Shown here: piece after piece, positions 45,542 to 56,307 of the stretch | Numbering within the stretch: the stretch's first letter is position 1 | How the letters are laid out: each line of letters opens with the position of its first letter | From: Trachythela sp. YZ-2020 | Lineage: Eukaryota > Cnidaria > Anthozoa > Malacalcyonacea > Clavulariidae | Length of the DNA stretch: 64,000 nt | Direction: 5' to 3' | NCBI GenBank assembly: GCA_016169945.1 | Contig: JADLSH010000145.1 | Location: forward strand, 2,293,501-2,357,500 | The notes under the pieces: model-generated | What the model was told of the DNA's origin: nothing | Databases searched by the model: none | What the model saw: the letters and a program-made list of their open reading frames with translations, nothing else | Position numbers and translations under genes: made by a program

Positions 45542-46112
45542 ATGTTGCATAAAATGTTGTGTAAAATCTAAGTAAGTCCGTTTAGGCAATTCAAATATTC
45601 AACTTTCTGCGAAAGCCTTGTTATTAGACATTTTGCATTGTATGTCTTGCAGCTATGCCTATGTATTATACTGTACATATAACTACGACAAGCGTTTTTC
45701 TAGTCCGTTCTGCATGTGAAGTGAAGTGATTTTATTTAAGCAAGGTAGTCCACTGCGCTCAGATACAAAGGCAGGTATCCATAGGGCCTCTGCTAGTATC
45801 CGCGTACGTTAATATTCGTACTTTTCAAGTAGTCCTCAGGTTCTCAAATATATAGATTTTTTCCTTCCAAAACGCAAAATGTTTCGTATTGTCTTTGAAC
45901 ATCAACGCAGGAAAAATATGACGAGTAAATAATTATAATCCTAAGGGCTAGGGTTGAGTATGTAGCCCGTTGAATTCATATAAACTCGCACCTGCTTGTC
46001 CCTATTGTAGTAATGTACAATGATGCAAATTACGCTTAATTATATGGTATAGAATTGTTATTTCCACACATGCATGCGTATTATTGAAAATGGCTTCTTT
46101 AATTTTCAATGG
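45542..46112. other. Stretch without recognised genes
   Basis: Nothing coding is recognised. A segment near 45725-45830 looks like a dispersed repeat fragment but cannot be assigned. Confidence 0.3.
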
Positions 46113-46680
46113 TTATAAATATATAACATATGTCATAAAAATTATCATTTATCATGCAGTAGTAGGAATCAGGGCCGTCCTCATCAGGGGGGTTGTAAGG
46201 TCGTTTCCCTTATCAGGGGGGTTGTAAGGTCGTTTCAACCGACTGACTAACGAACTTGTACCGACTACATAATGAACTGGCTCTACTAAATGACGCCCGT
46301 TAATTTAATATCGCAGTAATCGCACAGTAATCGACGTAGTTATATTTTATTATCGTTGATTAGGCTATATATAAACAACACATTAAACGTCAACAACTTT
46401 GAATTTAAATGTAGAAAGTTAATAATGTACTAATGTATTACTATTAATGTAGTCATGTAGAAATCACTCTACTTGTCCGTGATGAATCAATTATTAGTCG
46501 TCAATGAATCAATTGTTAGTCATCAAAAATATTTTTGTCTGCCGACTAAAATAGCACTTCTGCCGACTGAAACTTCAAATATAATTCCTATATGAATTCC
46601 TATAGGAATTCTATTGGAAAAATTCCTACTACTGCTTGATAAATGATAATTGTTATGACATATGTTATATTTAAATAGGT
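46113..46680. mobile_element. Inverted-repeat element, about 570 bp
   Basis: The left arm (ATATAACATATGTCATAAAA ... GCAGTAGTAGGAAT, 46113-46179) is matched in reverse complement at 46620-46680. Inside, AGGGGGGTTGTAAGGTCGTT is duplicated in tandem near 46185-46240, and GGAATTCCTATAGG-type palindromes lie near the right arm. No ORF or certain TSD was found. Confidence 0.6.
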
Positions 46681-47276
46681 ATAGGAAATATGTCCGAAAT
46701 TCTCATAGGAATTTTTCCTGTAGGAATTCCTATGGGAAATTTTCGTTAGGGATGATCAATCTGAATGTCACAAAAGTTATCGCTTGTCAAGCACTGCAGC
46801 ATTGAGGTAAGCAGGTGTGAGACTAGAACAATTCTTAACCTTCAGTTTTTGACATACTTTAATTTAGTACCTGCTTCTTCTAACACGTTGAATTGTCTTA
46901 TTTCACCAGATTCACTCTTTCATTTGCCGATATATTATTGTGAAATAAAGAACTCCGAGCTTTAGAATCTTGATCAAATCAACGCAGTAACTACAGTGCT
47001 GTAGAAAGGTAACATTATATTTCACTGTATTTAATTAATCATATTCGACTATTAAGCCCGGGGCTGAACCTATGTCATCTTTGCTTCTTAAAGGATATGA
47101 AAAGGGTATATGACCTAACCAAAACGTCAAGAAAAATCTATTTATTTGCACTATAGTAAACCCGTTTATTCCTTATAGCACTCACTCACTCACGGACAGA
47201 TTTACATGATTAACCAGAAATTGATGATGGACCTGAAATTTTTAGTTCTTTTGTTTAGATTTAAAAAGAATTGAAC

Positions 47277-47357
47277 ATGTACGTTGGTGTTAAATTTGAA
47301 AACCTTTGGGTTACAATCTTGATCCTGTTCATGGGAACAGTTCAACCTGCGCCAAAA
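47277..47357 (+). CDS. Phospholipase C/P1-nuclease-like protein copy 2, exon 1 (signal peptide)
   Basis: These 27 codons start at ATG 47277 in the same context as copy 1 (AAAGAATTGAAC before the ATG) and end at AAA|GTAAGA in phase 0. The encoded peptide has a hydrophobic core (V-T-I-L-I-L-F) and the same ending G-T-V-Q-x-A-P-K. Its N-terminus carries extra charged residues, so the signal peptide is a little less typical. Homology to exon 1 at 2655 defines it. Confidence 0.65.
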
Positions 47358-47504
47358 GTAAGATTCAATTGAATTAGGGATAAAACATATCACATCATTT
47401 AACATTATCGATATATAATAATAGAAGTTATTTTACTTACTTGACTTCAATCACTCCATGCATTTATACTGTTGTTGAGTTATCGTATTTCGAATTCCTC
47501 ATAG

Positions 47505-47534
47505 GGTGATACCTTTGTTAAAGAAGATTTTAAG
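47505..47534 (+). CDS. Phospholipase-like copy 2, 30-nt microexon
   Basis: It lies between acceptor CCTCATAG| and donor AAG|GTAAGC and encodes G-D-T-F-V-K-E-D-F-K in phase 0, so it can be included or skipped without changing frame. It follows the signal-peptide exon by 147 bp. Good splice sites and frame neutrality support it; transcripts are needed for proof. Confidence 0.5.
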
Positions 47535-48475
47535 GTAAGCGATCTATACTCTATATAAATTATAGAGAGAGAAAAAGATGAAAGAGGGATTCACGTTTGC
47601 ACGACCATCAAATGACGACACATCAAACATATTCCAGTTTGATCACATTGCTATTCTTCATCTGTATTTCCGTTGGGATACTGGCAGAACAATTTCCTCG
47701 CCGTTAGCTTGAGCTCTTCCGTTAGGAATCGCGTTTCTATGTCGACATTTCGAGAAATGCTCGCCGCTCGTGTTCAACAAAAATATATTCTATTTCGTCC
47801 CATAGAACGCATATTTTTCCACGGAGGAAATAGCTGAACACCAATTTCATCATTGAAAATTAACGTTAGATTTTATCATCTTTAATCTGTATCTTTTCTT
47901 GGTTCCGATTGGCTACAAACATCAAAATTTTAGGTACCGAGAAAGCGCGCCAAAGCGCGTGAGAAGCTAATCTGACCTTTTCCTGGTGCACTTTGCAACA
48001 GTAACTTTTGAGACAATACACTAATGTTCTAGCACTGACCTACGCAGACAAGCGCTATAATTTATGATAGCGCAGTCCACTGCGCTATTGGCAAGCCTGT
48101 AAAGAATAATTTTCGTAAGGTAGAGCAGATATTTTCTGGGACCAGCTAAGGAGATATAAATACCTCCTAATTTCCATCCTCCATAGATCTAAAGAAGTCC
48201 AGAATCAAACATTGCCTAAATCGCTTTAAGTCGCCTATTTAAATTTCCCTTTCGTAAACGATGAGCTCGTTCCGAAAGGTCAGCTCGTCCACAACGGTCA
48301 GTTCGTCCCACCACCACGCGTGAATCACACTCGCGAATCGCCCATGCTAAGTCCTCGTTCTTTTCACTATACGTGTTTTGATTTTTGACAGAGTAAACAA
48401 ATCCACCGTACACACATTTCTGTTAGTAGTAAGATTACTAAGATATGTCTAATGTAAGATATGAAATCGCCTTAA

Positions 48476-48905
48476 AGCTTAGACTTGCTCCAACTGTCTC
48501 TTTCATTATCTTTCTGTATCGATCCACTATAGTGTAAATAACATGACGTAGCGAGGGGTAGCACAGCGAGAAAGAGAGACTTGTCAACTTTGGAAAATCT
48601 TGGTTCAAAACTGAACCGAAGCAGGTAGACGTGCTCCAAGTCTTTTTTTATTGTCTTTCTGTATCGACCCACTAAAATGGAAATAACACGAGTTACACTA
48701 TAGTAGATCGATACAGAAAGACAATGAAAGAGAAACATGAAGCAAGTCTAGTCGCTTCGGTTCAGTTTTGAACGAGATTTTCCGAAGTTGACAAGTCTCT
48801 CTTTCTCTCTCCGCCACCCCTCGCTACGTCATGTTATTTACACTATAGTGGACCAATACAGAAAGACAATGAAAGAGAGACTTGGAGCAAGTCTAGTTAA
48901 AGCTC
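48476..48905. mobile_element. Foldback element of about 430 bp
   Basis: The left arm AGACTTGCTCCAACTGTCTC ... CATGACGTAGCGAGGGG is complementary to the right arm CCCCTCGCTACGTCATG ... GGAGCAAGTCT. Inner copies of the sequence around TTGTCTTTCTGTATCGA form a second nested inverted pair at about 48650-48730. There is no ORF. The TSD is not resolved. Confidence 0.75.
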
Positions 48906-48919
48906 TCCACCAGAATCGC

Positions 48920-48965
48920 AGGGCCGCAGGGCCGCAGGTTCGATTCCTGCCAGAGGGTCTAAAGT
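48920..48965 (+). repeat. tRNA-like B-box sequence, possible SINE remnant
   Basis: GGTTCGATTCCTGCC contains a pol III B box (GGTTCGANTCC), and GGCCGCAGGGCCGCAG just upstream is a short duplication. I find no matching A box at the proper spacing and no cloverleaf, so it is at best a SINE relic. Confidence 0.4.
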
Positions 48966-49998
48966 TAGAATTTTCCGCAACCGCTCCTGGGCAGGTCTAA
49001 AATGTATATAAATTTTCGTTCGATTATCTCATCTACAAAACACCTTCTACTATTAGTTCTATCGAACGAGATGCCGACAGAAATCTTGACATTATTAAGT
49101 TTCTGTTTAAGTTGTAAAATAAATTGTTCTTCCTTGCTTTCTCATTCTGTTCTGTTGCTTCTATCAGTACATTTATATATAGGCATGATTATAAATCGTC
49201 CATTGTAACAACTTGCTAAATTTTCACAAACTGGAAATGTCTATATTGTTTGTGCATGTGTGATCTTTCCCTTCTGCTGAGTTACTCCTTTCTTTAAATT
49301 TGTGTTTAGCCAATGTATGACTGTTTACATTTTCCACTGATGATGATGTAAATAGATGTAAACTTTTCATTTCCTTCGAGTCGGATAGGAATTTAAAGTT
49401 ATCTTTGATAACTAGAAATACATGCATGCAGCAACCCCTCGCCACAGCCTAAACAACGACAGTTTCCAACGTTATATTAAGCTTTTTTGTTGCAAAATCT
49501 TCAATGCAAAATGCAGGAAAAGGCCGTTGCACCAGCAGAGTTTCTTCTGGAAATGGGATTCGGTAAATCAGTGGCCGTGTTTGGTATCTTCGATTAAGGC
49601 ATAATTGAATTGAATTCTCTACTCCCCCCTCTCCATTTATGACGCACTCAAAAGAAAGCGTCACCCATCTCAAATGAGTTTGAAAGAAAACAATACTCTA
49701 ATAGCTTGAAAGGAAAACTGTAAGGAAACCGGGAAATATATATAGAGTTAAAAGTTAAGGGTTTTTCAATTTCACATGGTTTCTTGAAAGATACGCAACG
49801 GAAATATTTCTTAAGTAGTGGAAGCACTGTAGTCTGACACAAAATAATACAAATTTTTAGCGTTCAAAACAGGATACAAATCGGCCAAAAATAATTAAAA
49901 AATAGTTGTTTTAGCTATAGAATTCCCGAATTTATGATGTAGGTATGTTATTCTTCGTTATGTGAGCTTTAAGCTAATGTAAAATTCAACATTCCGTT
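48966..49998. other. Intronic stretch without recognised genes
   Basis: ORFs are short and unrecognised. No repeat structure is obvious. Confidence 0.3.
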
Positions 49999-50006
49999 CA
50001 AATATA

Positions 50007-50128
50007 CAGTAGCGTAGCCAGCCCGCCGATTTAGTCCCGCTATGCAAATGATTTCTAAAGAAATGAATAATGATAATGATTTGAAATTTGCATAGCGGGA
50101 CCAAATCGGCGGGCTGGCTACGCCACTG
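50007..50128. mobile_element. 122-bp hAT-type MITE
   Basis: The ends CAGTAGCGTAGCCAGCCCGC and GCGGGCTGGCTACGCCACTG pair, and complementarity extends to GGGACTAAATCGG/CCGATTTAGTCCC. The perfect 8-bp duplication CAAATATA flanks it (49999-50006, 50129-50136). Its termini resemble those of the larger hAT-like elements at 26707 and 51583. Confidence 0.85.
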
Positions 50129-50136
50129 CAAATATA

Positions 50137-51059
50137 ACGTTTCGAAATGTTCACAAAACTAAACTGCATTTTACCGATAAAAATTCCTTTTGAAATGAAA
50201 TCAGTTTAAGACATATTAAAGCGTAAAAATGATTTCGTTCTCCTTTTAATTTAGACCTTTTTCATCATATAAAATATACGATACTTTAACCGTAAATAAA
50301 TGAAAAACTATAAATATAAAGCAGGAGTTTTTAGAACAAAAAGTCAAAAATACATCAACACTTTTATTGTTTTACCTGCCTCTATATATTTAACTTTTTT
50401 TCGTTCAGGTGTCGCTTGGACTCTTCTTATCTTTTTTGCTAAAGTTAAAGCGATGAGATCCGTCCCACAGGCACAGCTCTTCCAATAAAGTTCCAAAATT
50501 AAGCGACATTTAATTCAGACTTTCTCAAGTTTTTCTATAATCTCACTCACTCCACTCCTGACAATCTGCCATACTTTTGAGATCAGTGAGATGACCACCC
50601 ACCAACCTTGAACCACGCGCCCGCGATTATTGATGAACTTTAGATCTCCCATGGATTTCCTTTTTTCCGGATGTGATAAATAACCGAGCGGAATTAGTAC
50701 CCTCGCCCGGGCTATCGCCCGGCTCGGGGATGAGTTGTTTGGGTTATGATAATATTATTATCCTTTCTTTGCTTCGGTGATCTAAGTTCTGAAATTGTTA
50801 GTCCCTCCCCCTATTCAATTCCCTTTGTAATAATATATTCGGTTTAATTGTTTTTTATTAGAAACATCCTTAGTTCTCCCAATCGTTTTGTTTTGATATC
50901 GTCCTTAGTTATCGATGGCAGATATCGGCCGTGCTGAATTGGTGGGCTCCGACTGTCTACGATCGATTTCGAAATTTACACTGACGATACCGTCAATCAT
51001 GCACATAGCTTTTAGTTTGCTATGTGAGGGAGAGAGAAAATTTATTATTTATACAGAGC
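50137..51059. other. Intronic stretch without recognised genes
   Basis: A segment near 50690-50735 is related to 8575-8640 (GGAATTAGTACC, CCCGGCTCGGGGAT). No gene is recognised. Confidence 0.35.
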
Positions 51060-51582
51060 TTGCCGCCAATTGTAACAACTTTTATCAATGACAGCCCTGA
51101 GCAAATGGTTTATAATAATGCCATAAGTTATGAATCATTAAAAATTGTTCAATCCATATCCTTTCTTTGATATCCTTCGGGTAATAGAGTCCTCTCGTTT
51201 TTTTCCTTGTTTCTCTCGCAGTAACACGACAAAGATAGTCATGCATGAACTGTGGTGACATTTGATTTAAGCATTTGTTGACAGCCTTGAAAACATGCAC
51301 GTTTTACCCGCACGTTTCTGAAGTTTCTCCATCGCATCCTTCTCTCCTTGCCCGCACTTTGTCCATACGGTATCACAATAATCGAATATAGGTAGGATAT
51401 AGCTTTTGTATAGCATGTCAGCAGCTTGAAATGTCAAATTTTTCCAATTCTGCCAAGCATATTTATTATTTTGCCAGCTTTTTTCAAAACAAAAGATACA
51501 TGATAGGTGTGCAGTTTAGAAAAACCTCCAAACATCTCACTACCTTCTTTCCTGGCCATGCACCCCTAACATTGATACCAGT
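51060..51582 (-). pseudogene. Antisense LINE C-terminal fragment (left of the hAT element)
   Basis: Minus-strand frames from about 51420 read Y-K-S-Y-I-L-P-I-F-D-Y-C-D-T-V-W and then, at 51300-51085, F-K-A-V-N-K-C-L-N-Q-M-S-P-Q-F-M. This is the C-terminal domain of CR1/L2-type ORF2. It joins with 54366-54790 as the two sides of one LINE split by a hAT insertion, although the middle of its RT is also missing. Confidence 0.65.
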
Positions 51583-52255
51583 CAGTAGCGTAGCTAGAGG
51601 TCATGCTGGTCATGCCCAGCATGACCAAACATTTTCCCAAAAATAAAGAATTCCTTTCCTCAAAATTTCAAATTCAAATCGTTTGGTTAACTAGTTTCCA
51701 AAAACTTTCAACCATTTTATTTGACGATATTCTCGCATTTTTTGGCTATCTTTTGCGATATTTTCGCGAAATTACGTCATTTTATGCAGTATTTTGCTCA
51801 TTTCGTAGGTTACCTAGCAACAAACATGGCCATGCGTGTGAATTTTGCGTGTAAAGCTTATATTCCACGCATTTCGCGTCTAGTCATGCTCTCCGAATTC
51901 AGCATGACCAAGTAATATATTTTATAGTAGAAATACTCGCAATCTGATTGGATAACAGCATCTGAGCATGCTCAAACGCGCAGTTTCGCAACATCTAGTC
52001 ATGCTCATTTTCGAAAGCATGACTTAAGCCTTCGAGAGTTCTTTCCGTACGCTTGATTGCACGAATATTTTTATACACCGAACGTTCGTTCAGCTGGTCA
52101 AGGCAAGTGATTTTACATTCTATTATTAAATTTACATAACAATGGCTTCATCATATTGTATTATAAGAATAGGTAATAGAACCTCCACTGGCGTTAAATA
52201 ATTGGTATGTTATGTCCTTTATGTAATTGTGTATGCATGTATGTGCCATATTATA

Positions 52256-52406
52256 CAGGGTGTATAAAAAAAAAGTGAATCCTTGAAATTAAATACAATA
52301 GGGTACAATAGATTATTTGAAAGAAAATGCAAATATGAAGTTCAATTTCAAAAGGTTCACTATTGTATTAAATTTCAAAGGGTTCACTTTTTTTTGATAC
52401 ACCCTG
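52256..52406. mobile_element. 151-bp mariner-type MITE
   Basis: The ends CAGGGTGTATAAAAAAAAAG and CTTTTTTTTGATACACCCTG are inverted repeats flanked by TA on both sides. An inner AAATTTCAA/TTGAAATT-type symmetry is also visible. It is nested in the hAT-like element. Confidence 0.75.
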
Positions 52407-52810
52407 TATAATGTATGGTGTAAATGGCTTTTAAACAATCATGAGGGTCTGAAAGCTAGACCGTGCTGTAGAAAGTCCAAAAGGCATGTGAATAGCCTGC
52501 ACTGCACTGTATATCATACAGCCTTAAATAACAGGTCTTATAGATTGTGTATTGTTGGTAGTTACTGCATGTAGGTGTGGTTTGTTTGGTGTATATATGC
52601 TTTATTCACAGGGTCTGAAATATTGGCCATGCTGTGAAATACATAAACTAGATCAGATTCACCAGTAATATAGGTCTAGTTCAACCTACATTGGAATTAC
52701 TGGTGTATTATTTATGTACGTATATGATATAGATGGTGATTCATTAGGTTTTTATTGTTCACAGGGTCTGAGAAATTGACAGTCCTTAAAATTATATTAG
52801 GGAATATTAA

Positions 52811-53602
52811 CCCACTTAATTGTGATGAGTCTGGTGACCCCATATTACTAAACTTTTCTTGTGGAGGTCACTTTATTGTGGTGACCCCATATATTTTAAC
52901 TTTTCCTGGGGAGATACCCACTTCATTGTGATGACCCCATTATATTTTCACTTTTCCTGGGGAGATACCCACTTCATTGTGGTGACCCCATATATTTTAA
53001 CTTTTCTTGGAGAGATACCCACTTCATTGTGGTGACCCCATATATTTTAACTTTTCCTGGGGAGATACCCACTTCATTGTGGTGACCCCATATATTTTAA
53101 CTTTTCTTGGAGAGATACCCACTTCATTGTGGTGACCCCATATATTTTAACTTTTCCTGGGGAGATACCCACTTCATTGTGGTGACCCCATTATATTTTA
53201 ACTTTTCTTGGGGAGATACCCACTTCATTGTGGTGACCCCATTATATTTTAACTTTTCCTGGGGAGATACCCACTTCATTGTGATGACCCCATTATATTT
53301 TCACTTTTCCTGGGGAGATACCCACTTCATTGTGGTGACCCCATATATTTTAACTTTTCTTGGAGAGATACCCACTTCATTGTGGTGACCCCATTATATT
53401 TTAACTTTTCTTGGGGAGATACCCACTTCATTGTGGTGACCCCATATATTTTAACTTTTCCTGGGGAGATACCCACTTCATTGTGGTGACCCCATATATT
53501 TTAACTTTTCCTGGGGAGATACCCACTTCATTGTGGTGACCCCATATATTTTAACTTTTCCTGGGGAGATACCCACTTCATTGTGGTGACCCCATTATAT
53601 AA
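52811..53602 (+). repeat. 50/51-bp minisatellite array
   Basis: The unit GGGGAGATACCCACTTCATT then GTGGTGACCCCATATATTTT then AACTTTTCCT is repeated about 15 times. Two length variants occur, with ATATATT or ATTATATT giving 50 or 51 bp. Some units read TGGAGAG and others TGGGGAG. A longer block with the variant TTTTCACTTTTCC recurs at about 52950 and 53300, so the array has higher-order structure. An ORF through it (53107-53388) is a by-product. Confidence 0.9.
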
Positions 53603-54340
53603 TTCTAGATCATTCTTTTACTCTTTCTATATTTAGTTAAAGTTATAGGGGTGATACCCACGCGTTACTGTGTGAGTGAAATACTGTATACAAAGTGACC
53701 CACTTATCCTGTACTATCACTTTTATATCTTTCTTATTAGAGAAAATTGTACCAATCAAATTTGCTAAAAGTGTGTGTTGCATTTACATTGTATTTAATT
53801 AAATTAAATGTTAACATAATAGTATGCCATGTCTTATTTGTCTTTTGCTTATGGGAAGCTCTCTTTATTTTTTTTTCTCGTTGGCAATGATGATTGTCCA
53901 GTGCAGCATCTCAACTTTTTGATATTTTTTGCACTCAATCTGACTCTGAGCCTGCGAGTTTATAAGTTATAAAAACCTGTTTGTTTAAGTTGTTTCATTG
54001 TTTGTAATGTACTGTACTTAGTTATCCTACTCAAGTTGAAATAAAAATGATGTATTTGCAACTGTGTTTCTTAGCTTGTTTTCCTGCTTTTTACGGACTT
54101 TACGCGGAATTATAATGAAATGTCATTAGTTCCATCGCGCAGAAAGCATAAAGTACCGTTTCAGAGACTCGAAATTGACCAAACTGGTTGTAAAAATATC
54201 AAATAGATCAGCCTATGAAATGGTCATTTCCGACGTTCTAGAGGGTCTAAATTTCAAAAATTTTCTCGCTCGGCGCCAACCATGGTGGCGCCTCATGAGC
54301 TGCGACCGTAACGTAGTCTATAGCATGACCAATAATTTTC
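53603..54340. other. Right interior of the hAT-like element
   Basis: There is no recognisable ORF or RNA. It is AT-rich up to the terminal CGCTAGCTACGC. Confidence 0.4.
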
Positions 54341-54365
54341 CGCTAGCTACGCTACTGATACCAGT

Positions 54366-54790
54366 GTCGGCATTGGCATGGCAAATTCCGTCGAATGATT
54401 CCTTCAAAAACCGCACTGAAACTTACATAAAACATCAGTAGCTAAATATTCCCTTAACTGAGTATTAACAACTTTTTCCATCACTTTTGACAGCACAGGT
54501 AATATTGATATTGGTCTGTAACTATCCTTCTCCATAAGATTACCACCTTTAAGCAATGGAATAACTTTAGCCTCCTCCCACATTGCTGAAACTGGGCCTT
54601 GGTTGAGAGAGACATAATAAGAATATAAGAAGAATAATAGACAGAGGTTTCACAACAATGTCAGCGGCCTTTATTAATCTCGTAGGCATTTGGTACAAAC
54701 CAGTTGCTTTACCTAATTTCAATATTTTAATAATGCACAGATATAGTCCGCTGAGCATCGTTCCTGACTCGTTTATAAATACCAGCTCAT
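54366..54790 (-). pseudogene. Antisense LINE RT fragment (right of the hAT element)
   Basis: The minus strand reads W-E-E-A-K-V-I-P-L-L-K-G-G, S-Y-R-P-I-S-I-L-P-V-L-S-K-V-M-E-K and R-N-H-S-T-E. These are RT blocks of a CR1/L2-type LINE, running into the hAT insertion site at 54365. An upstream frame (54758-54567) contributes L-G-K-A-T-G-L. Confidence 0.7.
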
Positions 54791-55136
54791 TTGTAATTGT
54801 ATTAGGTTTGACAATGATTTTGAAATAAAATAAACAGTGTATTTTTGTTTGTTATTCAAATCTTGAGCGCACAAGATGCTTTTATTCGGAGTATGTTTTT
54901 TTCTATATCTTTTGAAATTGTCGGCTGGAAATGGATTATAGTCCGCTTAAAAAAGAGAATTTTTCAACTGGCCTTGTTAAATTAAACTGGTTGATGGATG
55001 CATAATCCACGAGAGCTTGCTCGTTCAAGCAATCGGTCGCGAACTTTTGAGCTCCTCAAATATATATAACTATTTTTGCTAATAGCGAGAATATTAGAAT
55101 AACATACACATTAACTGTATACATCAAGTGGAATGT

Positions 55137-56305
55137 GCAATCGATATGTCTATTGAAAACCTAAGTCTTGCTTGGACTAGCGATTTTGACTCGCTCAAGA
55201 AATTTTCAAATGAAGTCCTAAACCTTGATGGAGAATGGACACAGCCTGGAGGGGACAAGAAGCCCCTTACTTTTGGCAACTCAAGTATTGTATGGCGAAA
55301 AACTAAAGGTTTGTTGCTGTTTAAAGGTGAGCAATCAATAGCTGTTAAAACGAAAATTTGCGAAGCAATGCTACAAGAATCGTTTAACCCATCATCACAA
55401 ACGCATTCGAGCATATCGCCTGGTGATCATATGAATGAGATCGAGAGTCTTAGATCTGGTCAGTTATTGAATGGTGAAGCAATTCAACTTTTGGCGAATT
55501 CTGTTTCGCAGATCTCTTCTATAATTGCTGAATTTCAAACAAAAGCAAAACCTTTTACTGACGATTTAAGTCAAAATAATATGGAAAAATCAGTAGAGGA
55601 AAAAATTGAGCAATCTGAATATGCAAATTCCATCAACACCAACAATCCTATTGTCATAGAACAATCAGAACAATCAATGAATCGAACAATGCAAATAGTG
55701 ATGAATGTACTCCCTTGATAGATAAAAACACTTTAGAAAAAACTTTAGAGATAAGCGACAATCAAGAAGACATCTCCACATTAAATGAATTAAATTATGA
55801 TGCGAGTGATAATAACATGAAAACCTCCTACGCAAAAGCTGCGAAATCACATCTAGATTCAAGAAACCCCTCTAAAACACCTACAAGATCTGTAAAGGAT
55901 GAATTGTCGCTTGCTACTAATACAAAGGAAAATACCCCAAATTCTGAGGGATTAATACACTCTGATGTGCCAGACGGCTTTATTGGAGTTGAGCGCAAAC
56001 GAAAGAAATACAAGAAACTTTTCTTATCCGGTATTGCTGAAGGCGTAAAAGAAAGCCAAATATACTCCTATCTCGTTGAAAGAAATATAACCCCTACCAA
56101 AGTGTCTACCTTCAAAAGTAAACGTAAAGGGACAATGTCTGCTAAAATACATATCCCATTAATCACAAGTTCGGTTGCATTGGAAAAAATTGTTTGGCCA
56201 GAATTTGTATACTGTAAGCCATGGCAACAAAAAGTAGATAAGAGACAAAATACATTGCAGAAAAATAAAGAGACCCTAGTGGGAAACTATACAACTCTAG
56301 TATAA
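55137..56305 (+). pseudogene. LINE ORF1 (one frame break)
   Basis: The first frame begins M-S-I-E-N and contains the module S-N-E-V-L-N-L-D-G-E-W-T-Q-P-G-G (residues about 22-37). This also occurs in the ORF1 at 33833-35311. The frame ends at 55718. The overlapping next frame (from 55715) carries the rest, with a basic region E-R-K-R-K-K-Y-K-K and an RNA-binding-like domain (L-F-L-S-G-I, S-A-K-I-H-I-P). It ends with TAA at 56303-56305. No esterase domain is present, in contrast with the other LINE. Confidence 0.75.
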
Positions 56306-56307
56306 TG
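56303..56307 (+). promoter_or_regulatory. TAATG overlap of ORF1 stop and ORF2 start
   Basis: The ORF1 stop TAA and the ORF2 start ATG share one A. UAAUG junctions are known in some non-LTR retrotransposons, for example SART1-type, to allow ORF2 translation by termination-reinitiation. Coupling here is inferred from that arrangement. Confidence 0.6.

Larger units (their letters stand above)
51575..54365. mobile_element. 2.8-kb non-autonomous hAT-like element with minisatellite
   Basis: The element (51583-54357) begins CAGTAGCGTAGCTAGAGG, ends GCTAGCTACGCTACTG, and is flanked by a perfect 8-bp duplication ATACCAGT (51575-51582, 54358-54365). Subterminal TCATGCTGGTCATGCCCAGC sequences resemble those of the element at 26707-28892. 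It carries a mariner-type MITE and a 50-bp tandem array but no transposase. Confidence 0.85.

Noticed and set aside
48920..48965. tRNA gene
   Set aside because: Only a B-box-like sequence is present; no A box, acceptor stem or cloverleaf can be drawn.
53107..53388. 93-codon repetitive ORF (G-D-T-H-F-I-V-V-T-P-L units)
   Set aside because: It is a by-product of the 50/51-bp minisatellite; unit length variants break the frame elsewhere in the array.
52811..53602. CRISPR array
   Set aside because: The repeats are contiguous units without unique spacers, in a eukaryotic transposon context.
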